Shown here one piece after another: positions 57,400 through 64,000 of a stretch of DNA of 64,000 bases. Each line of letters starts with the position of its first letter. Positions within the stretch are counted from its first letter, which is position 1. The translations under genes and the position numbers were made by a program. The DNA comes from Papaver somniferum (Eukaryota; Streptophyta; Magnoliopsida; Ranunculales; Papaveraceae). Below the pieces are notes generated by a model. The model was not told where the DNA came from, ran no database searches, and worked only from the letters and a program-made list of their open reading frames with translations. Location: assembly GCF_003573695.1 (NCBI RefSeq), contig NC_039361.1, positions 135,068,777-135,132,776 of the forward strand. Direction: 5' to 3'.

Positions 57400-59139
57400 A
57401 CCCACACTATGACCGATGAGCTTAGCTATTTCTGTGAGACCCACTTTCTATGGGTTGTATCTCTCTCCTTATCATCGTTCTAACCTAACTATACTTCAGC
57501 CTCACTATCTCTCTCCTAGCGCCTCTCTTATCTATCTTCTTCATCGACCTCTAAACCGATACAGAAAAATACCCAGAAGAAATCTCTTAAATTATTGCTC
57601 TTAAACCCAACCCCTTTCTCCCCATCTTCTTTATCTCCTCGACAAAATCGAGTTCTCTAGTAAACCTTATTCTAAACAGGTAACCATGTACTTAAGCAAA
57701 GAGGAAGAGAAGCATTCTTCTTACCATTTTCTTATTTTCATTTTTGCGGTTTAGGTTATTACTTAACGATCTTCTTTTATTTTTTTTCAGAGGGTTTCTT
57801 TTTATCCAACTTCTGTTCAGATATGAAATAAAATTAGGGTTCTGATTTTGTGGTTTTAATTTGTTAGGGTTTCTGTAATTTGTGTTTGTAGAAAATTTCA
57901 TCGATTTTTCTTTTGATTCTTCCAATTTCTTTGGGTTGGGTATCTTTCTGAATCCTACAAGTTTGATAAACTGATTTTTGAAAATTATTACAATTATCTT
58001 GACTGCCTTAGACTGTATGACCTAATTTGGTAAATACTGAGATTTCTTCTACAATTCTTTCTCTGCATCCTAATTTTTCTTTATACAATTTCTTTTCTAA
58101 GATCTGACTTAGGTTCGTAACATTCTTGCTCTTTACAGAAACCAAGCAATATGTTTCTAAGATGGGTAAACTCGCTCAATTTTTATTGCATTTAGATTCT
58201 ATTTATTGTTATTTTTTTGATTGTATGGCTTTTGATTTCAGGGTTTGTTGTTGAGGTTGTTCTCCTTCTATACAGCAAAGAGGATAAAATTCTTTCACCC
58301 AATTTCTTATTGATTTTTCTTTTCATCATTCTTTTGGTATAACCGCATGTTTAGGGTTTTTGATTTTAGGGCTTTATGATTATAGGGTTCACTGTTATGG
58401 TATTTCTCCCTTTCTACAGAAAAAAGGGTAAAACTCTTTTACTCAATACATTTTCCTTCCATCATTTTTTCGGTTCAACTGCGTGTTTACCGGTTTTTGA
58501 TTTCACGGTAGCTGTTAAGGTCTTTCTCCAAACAAAAAGGGGTAAAATTATTGCAATCAACCTATTCTAATTTTTTCATCATGACTATCATGTTAATTTG
58601 ATAAAAAGTCTGTTGAAAAACAGTTTGGTCCTACAAATATAAGGTGCAAATTTGATTCTCACAAATTGATTATCTTGCTAACTGACTTATGTAGGCAACA
58701 AGATGATGAATTGGATGATTTCAGTGAAAATGTGCAAAGAACTTGAGGTGTGGAGCTCACTTTACACAAAGAAACTACTTAATAGGTAGCAATTCTGATT
58801 GGCATTCTTTAATTAAGGTTGAAATGCTTTCTTGGTTATAATTTCATTTGTTCGTTAAGTATATTAGCGTCTTGTATGGAATTATTGAAAATTTATGGTA
58901 CCATATGTGTTGATGTAGGATTAAGGACATGTACAAGCATGTGAATGATGGTTCTTGACTGAAGGCTCCTCTTATTTATAATGGTAATTATGAGATAATT
59001 ATGAAGGTCATAGTCTGATGAGGCTTGTAGTCTGATTCTTTTGTCAATTTAGTATAGTCTATATGGTTTATATTCATTCAATCTATATGTATAAGCATGG
59101 TTACAAGTGAACTAAAATTTTGTTCTGCCTCTGTTTCAG
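57400..59139 (+). other. 5' part of the CACTA cargo, exon-like pieces unassigned
   Basis: T-rich, intron-like sequence with pyrimidine-rich leader at 57420-57640. An open block near 58704-58785 (MMNWMISVKMCKELEVWSSL) ends before GGTAGC, and another lies near 58921. Neither is recognised. They may come from the same captured gene or another. Confidence 0.3.
58253..58590 (+). repeat. three degenerate ~120-140 bp tandem units in CACTA element 2
   Basis: Each has (T)TTCTCC, then AAA(G/A)(A/G)GGTAAAA, then TCATCAT, then GG(T/G)TTTTGATTT-like blocks, anchored near 58258, 58397 and 58522. Confidence 0.55.
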
Positions 59140-59730
59140 GAGAAAATCTGTTGTGTGTTGCTGCTGACCAACTTTTTCACTTTCCTGCCACATTCACATT
59201 TGTCGTCCGAACATTTTCCGGTACATCCCTTAACTAACCTATCTAGTCATTGCTATATAGTATAATATCTGAGCATGATTCTCATAAATTAGTTTCCAAC
59301 CTTGCAGTATTGGATGGTATTGGGAAGGGTTTTGACCCTCGATTTGGCAATTTTATAGAAATTGCCAAAATGTGAGTTTTCCTTATCTAACAACATTTTT
59401 TCCATTAGGTTGATGAAAACTTCTGATACTATCTATCGTCTATGCATCCTTCGTATATCTCTTACTTGTGATATGATGTGTTCGCCAGCTATGCACTGGA
59501 GTTGCTAAGATTTCGGGAGGCTGGTGCTGAAGTTGCCATAAAGGCAAGCCCCTAAAACATCTTGATTGTGTTATTGTATATTGAGGCATTATGATGCGAC
59601 TCTGATTCATATCAAATTATTCGAAATATATATGTCAGGACTTCAAGAAGAGATGGGAACGAAAGAACCAAACTGTTGATAACTTATTTTGGAAGGGTGA
59701 CAGTTCAAAATCTTGCTCAGGTTATTCAAT
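59140..59730 (+). pseudogene. captured ABC1K (OSA1/ABC1K8-like) gene fragment
   Basis: Four consecutive exon-like blocks with AG acceptors: 59140-59220 (ENLLCVAADQLFHFPATFTF, VVRTFS), 59308-59371 (VLDGIGKGFDPRF, EIAK), 59489-59543 (YALELLRFREAGAEVAIK) and 59639-about 59730 (DFKKRWERKNQTVDNLFWK). Reading phase is kept across all three junctions (G|TA, AT|C, then phase 0). The intron after 59543 has a GC donor (GCAAGC). The order and wording match the region after the kinase core of chloroplast ABC1-like kinases such as Arabidopsis ABC1K8/OSA1, from family knowledge recalled, not searched. Catalytic motifs are absent. Changes such as RFGNFIEIAK, where relatives read RFDITEIAK, and the later loss of similarity mark a decaying copy. 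Confidence 0.65.
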
Positions 59731-60229
59731 TTCTAGTAAGGGTTTAACATCTCTTTTTCATTTATTCTTTATGTTTCTGGGTTTGTAATAATCAATTCCA
59801 TTTTGTTCTGGTGGTACGCGAAATTTGTATTTTCCACTCAATTGAGTGTGAGAATATATGTGATGAGTTGGATATATTCAGTTATTTGGTTGAATTTTAT
59901 TTACTCTTCCCTTTGATTGTTACATTTCTAACTGATTGATGTAATTTGCTTAATCCATTCATAAGCTCTACCAAATTATTTATATTTTTGTTTTCATTTA
60001 TCTGACTGCACTACTGGTATCAAATGACTAGTAAGCAATGGTTTTTTCTGGCTATTATTAAGACTTCACCAAACCAGCATTTAATCTTTTCTAAACAAGT
60101 TCAACTGTACCAACAACTTGTGCAACCCTGCCTTTGTCCCAATGTTTAAACACGACAGTCATTCTATTTTAATAAATCTCAGAGAGGCCTTCATTGAAAT
60201 TGCTTTCTGAGCACCTACGTTATTGTTTA

Positions 60230-61070
60230 TCGCAGATTTGAAGGAGCTCGATTTTACTGCGAACTTGCTTCCGGAATGGAAAGTAAGCTTTATTTTTTTT
60301 TTGTCATAATCATCTTTAATTGCTTGGTTGAGATATGTTCAATCTTATTCTTATCAAACTGCATCTCCATGACTCAACTATCAAATGTTTTTTCCTATCT
60401 AGCCAGCATCCTCCAACTATGTTCTGTATTGATGCCTTGTGATTTTTGATGTGAAGGACATTAGGCATTCGGAGAATCCATTCACAGGTACAAGCAAAGG
60501 TGGTATTCCTAGATTTATGTTGATTGCATGTTTGGCAAAAATTGAAATCCTTAATGGGATTGAGGTAGATTTTTGAACAATTTTTTCCTTATTAACGTTT
60601 TTTTTGCAAGGGTTACCTTAACTGTTAAAATGCTATCATTTATCTTTCAGGTGAGGATTCTTGAGGGAAAAGAATCTGAAATCAGGTATCTTCCTTTATC
60701 AACTAATCTGTTCACTCTGCTGCTAAGTTCTATTTTCTACAAATGAAGTATTAATTAAGTTTGACCAGTCGATGAGATGATTGTATAAGTTATTCCGTTC
60801 ATGTAAAAGCTAAGAATGTAAAATCTAAGAATATGAGATGAGGTCACATGTATTAGAAAATTATTTTGTTCATGTAAAACCTAAGAATGTAAAAGCTACT
60901 ATGTTAATGTCATATGTTTGTGTTTGCTACTACCTTACCAATTTACACTCACATAGTTGTTGTACAAGTCGTGTGATGTAGTTTCATGTCATATTGTAAC
61001 CATTCAATCGTGTTCCTTGTTTCAGGGAGTTCAAACTGACAAAGATCCTTCTTTGAAATTATCAACTTGA
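60230..61070 (+). other. further exon-like pieces in the CACTA cargo
   Basis: After TATCGCAG, a block encodes DLKELDFTANLLPEWK before GTAAGC (60234-60285). Near 60490-60565 is GTSKGGIPRFMLIACLAKIE. After TTTCAG at about 60651, VRILEGKESEIR precedes GTATCT. The last resembles the position of the VRALESER stretch of ABC1K8-like proteins but is too short to be sure. Confidence 0.35.
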
Positions 61071-63042
61071 ATTGTGTAAGCTCATTGTCTGAAGCAACAG
61101 ATACTGCACATCAAGTGCTTGATATAAATCCTTAAAGAAAACAAAATGGGGTAACTGTTCTCTACAGCGTTCTCTATATATTTCAGAATTATTAACTGCA
61201 TTGTGTGACCCGGATGGTTTCAATGGCATCTTCTTATCTTGGTTATTGGTTCCAAAACTAACTTGAATGGCGATACTAGTTTAGTAGCTTTGTTATGGCT
61301 AATTTAGTTGTTTAGTAGCTTTGTTATGGACAATTTAGTTATCATTTTGAAGTCTCGAATTATGTCCCATTTATAGGTTTAGGTCATGGAGCCCTTTGGA
61401 TTGTCTGCCACTAATACTCTGCGAAAGAAATGGTTATATACATCATCTAGTATGAGATACTGTGATAAATGGTGTAATTTATGAAATCCAATTGTAGTCT
61501 ATATTCAGTGCTTGATCTATTCGAAGTGATTAAGAAAGAATGTGATGAGATATGAGCATTTTTCCTCAGGTATACATTCTGTCTAGAGAACCATAGTTGA
61601 TGGTTTGGTTAGAGGAGGAACTAATTGATGATCTTTAATCCCTGTGGTATGCAAATTAGTAATGACCAGCAGTGTAGATATCCTAGAATATAATACTGAA
61701 CTGTAAGTGGGGTATTTTTAATCTTTGGTGCTTGTTGTTCCGTGTTGGACTTGTAGTCTTTTGACCCTTCCAAACATCTAGAACCAGAATTTATTTTTTC
61801 TGTAACTTTCAAAATTAAGTTCCTAACGAAACCATTATTTTTGTAACTTTCTTTGCTGCAGGTATTCCATTACGAAGTGTTGGTTTAGTTCATTTTACCG
61901 CTGGTGTATCAAGTTTCGGGGGTTAGTTCAACACCAGTAAGTTTATCATTTTGCTTGTTTGCACTTTTCTTTAAGACACTTTGAACTTACTAGGGGCTAG
62001 TTGCTCTTCTCTTTAAGAAACCTTGAACTTATTAGGATTTGTATCAGTATGAATTTAGAATTTGAATCCTTTTTTTGTATGATTCTGAATCCAAGTGTAA
62101 ACTGAATGTATTTATAAGTTGTGTGATGAAAACAATGAATGATTAATGGAAAGGTCATTATAAATTTACTGAGTACGGGTTTCATTTCAGTTTCATTGAA
62201 TTTGTTTTAGTTTTCATTTGAATTCCCATTTGAGTTTCGTTTGGGCTTGATTTGAGATTTAGTCAGATTCAATCAGGCCAGTCAGCCAATCTAAGTCTAC
62301 TTTTTTTTTATATTAAGATTTATATCTACGACCGACTGTGGTCAGTCAGAACTTATGGACCGTCAATACCGGTCGTTGATATAAGATACAACACGACCCG
62401 CACAGCCACGTCATAGATAAGAAAGACGCTCAAACAACGACCTTTTCCTCGACCGTCAAAGCAAGTCATTTAACTCGTATCTATGACTTGCTTTGACTGT
62501 CGTGAAACTGCTATTTCCACTAGTGCGTGCATCGATTATTTTGAGCTGCTTGCTTAAAAGCGATGCTTTATAAGCATCAAATACATACGATATTTTACGA
62601 TTATCTGCTTCACAAATAACTTAGTTATTTAACCTAATAGCGTCATGTGCTATGCTTTGCGGAAAGTATCATGACTTCGCTCGTCACACATGACTACCGG
62701 CCGCCTAGCGTGCGCCTGATTGGTTATAATAATTAGGCAAGACCCAGCAACTTGCTACACATTTTCTATAAAATACTCGAGACATCAAACGTGTCACAAA
62801 CTGGGGGATGCTCATCATGGTATTGGTCTGGCGGTTTGCAGCGTGCGACGTGCAACACACCTATATGAGAAAGTGTCAGGAAAGGCGGACAGTTAGTGGT
62901 AGCAGAGACATAGTGGGTGTAAACTGACTCGTCTTCCCTCATAGTAAGATGTGGTTTTCTACATTTTTCACACGACCCCACTTCTCCATCACTCAATTAC
63001 TCCCACTTCCTATGAGATCAGGGTGCGTGCAACTATGACTGA

Positions 63043-63050
63043 TATAAATA
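63043..63050 (+). promoter_or_regulatory. LTR TATA box, plus-strand Gypsy
   Basis: TATAAATA within GACTGATATAAATAGGTTTC; matches 46536-46543 inverted. Confidence 0.6.
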
Positions 63051-63431
63051 GGTTTCGACCTATTTTGACCAACAACATAGTTTTGTTTATCAAAAAAGTA
63101 TCCAGAAAAACACCAAGAACCGATAGCTTACGTTCCGCAAGCCATTTCCATATTCTGATACAAGTCATAAAACACCCGCACTTTCAGAGTTAACCATTCT
63201 GATCGCAACACCTTCTTTGTTCCCCTCCGTAAGATCAACCATTCTCCTTCATTTTGTGACCGAAGCAAGACTGGAACGACCATTTCTTGGTTTAGGCCGG
63301 GATTGTACAAATTGATCTCTCGAATCTAAATTACTCCCATGCAGTGTGTTTGTTTAGGGTTTAGATTCGTTTCTCGGCGGCACACCCAAATTTACCACTT
63401 CCAACAGAATCAGTTTTTACCCCAAAACAAC

Positions 63432-63445
63432 TGGCGACCACAGTG
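63432..63445 (+). promoter_or_regulatory. primer binding site of the plus-strand Gypsy element
   Basis: TGGCGACCACAGTG two bases after the LTR end; tRNA-Arg-like, as in Tat/Ogre elements. Confidence 0.7.
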
Positions 63446-63564
63446 ATAGATTAATCCCTCGGTTGCAAGATCAATTTTCAATTTCATTTCAATTTTCTCA
63501 ATTTCAAGAGGGTAGATATAATAATCAAAATTCACTTCAATCACCAATTCCAACTTTCCCTTTG

Positions 63565-64000
63565 ATGATGTTCCCGAGTCAGCCAAACTCTTCCAAAATC
63601 ACGAATGCTCGAAATCCAATCACCATGGAAGATATAACGAAAATGCTGGAGGACGTTGTCGCAAATCAGGACAATATCGTCAGGCTGCAAAATGAGACGT
63701 TTTATCTCTTAAATATAGTATGTCAAACCGGTTGTGGCAAGAATCAATAAACATTTACTCGGAGGACGCCACCAACTTTAGATTTGACACAAAAAATATT
63801 GAATCCTTGTATGAAGTCTGTGCCTCCGCCAACGACAATGCAGACAGAGTACGTAGCCGCATCATACGGGAGCAGAAAAGGAATGACCAACTAAACTCAA
63901 CCAACGACAAAGAACCGAAGCACTTTCACAAGGCCAAAGGAAGAGATCTGCCAGGTGCGTCACAATATTTGCAAGATAAGGGGAAAGAGCCGACCTATGA
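63565..64000 (+). pseudogene. start of gag region of the plus-strand Gypsy element, partial
   Basis: ATG 63565 lies in a frame open from 63463. It encodes MMFPSQPNSSKITNARNP and a helical MEDITKMLEDVVANQDNIVR before TAA at 63748-63750. Beyond it, other frames are open in pieces to the window edge. It corresponds in place to the N-terminal gag part of the minus-strand copy. The gag core is not reached within the window. Confidence 0.45.

Larger units (their letters stand above)
57244..62525 (+). mobile_element. CACTA element with captured gene fragments (Pack-CACTA-like)
   Basis: 5282 bp, starting CACTAGTGGGAAAGGAGG and ending TTTCCACTAGTG (minus: CACTAGTGGAAATAGCAG). Flanked by CGT at 57241-57243 and 62526-62528, an exact 3-bp target duplication. 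Repeated AAAGCAAGTCAT/CGACCGTCAA blocks occur near the right end. No TNPA- or TNPD-like gene is recognised. The interior has introns and exons, including a clear ABC1-kinase-family fragment, so the element seems to have picked up host sequence and to rely on another CACTA for movement. Confidence 0.8.
55468..63429 (+). repeat. LTR of the plus-strand Gypsy element, split by CACTA
   Basis: Starts TGTTGATGGTGGTTTTTAGT and ends CCCCAAAACA before the PBS. Without the CACTA insert (57244-62525) and one CGT copy it is about 2.68 kb. It is homologous and inverted relative to 46152-48573, for example CACAAACTGGGGGAT at about 62797 and TTTTGAGCTGCTTGCTTAAA at about 62540. Confidence 0.8.

Overview
The window is nuclear DNA of a flowering plant, probably a eudicot. 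It is AT-rich and holds plant LTR retrotransposons of both superfamilies, CACTA transposons and F-box/FBA genes, with GT-AG introns. The repeats suggest a poppy-like (Ranunculales) genome, but that species guess is weak. No rRNA, tRNA, CRISPR or bacterial gene was seen. Almost every coding region carries stops or frameshifts.

Layout. 0.5-0.9 kb: broken Asp/Glu-rich gene on the minus strand. 1.09-1.79 kb: ~140-bp tandem array. 2560-12887: LTR element 1, a Ty1/copia Sirevirus-like element with PBS, multiple polypurine tracts, a broken gag and no pol; a Ty3-like solo LTR (5466-7035) sits inside its gag. 13-24.2 kb: gene island with three related F-box pseudogenes, three small minus-strand ORFs and a broken small gene at 14.2-14.6 kb. 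24469-33190: LTR element 2, with exact 5-bp target duplication GTAAT, inserted in the coding region of a small gene related to the 14.3-kb locus. 33.2-34.0 kb: the rest of that gene and an acidic exon remnant. 35.8-42.07 kb: CACTA element with a broken TNP1/TNPA-like (Transposase_24) gene, subterminal repeats and a right CACTA end. 42.07-48.57 kb: minus-strand Ty3/Gypsy element (Tat/Ogre-like PBS, broken gag, 2.4-kb LTR). 48574-55188: LTR element 3, related to elements 1 and 2, with its 5' LTR cut by the Gypsy LTR. 55468-64000: a second Gypsy element of the same family on the plus strand, its LTR split by a second CACTA element (57244-62525, TSD CGT). That CACTA carries a captured multi-exon fragment of an ABC1-kinase-family (ABC1K) gene.

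How the parts relate. LTR elements 1 and 2 share LTRs, primer site, a noncoding 3' module and polypurine tracts, but carry different proteins between them; element 3 has the same plan. All three lack protease, integrase and RT/RNase H, so they must have depended on enzymes supplied in trans. The two Gypsy LTRs face each other in opposite orientation around element 3 and form a long inverted repeat. The three F-box copies share promoter and 3' flank and arose by duplication; each is broken. The most notable items are the modular gag-plus-small-ORF retroelements, the gene capture by CACTA element 2, and the small gene family split by element 2.
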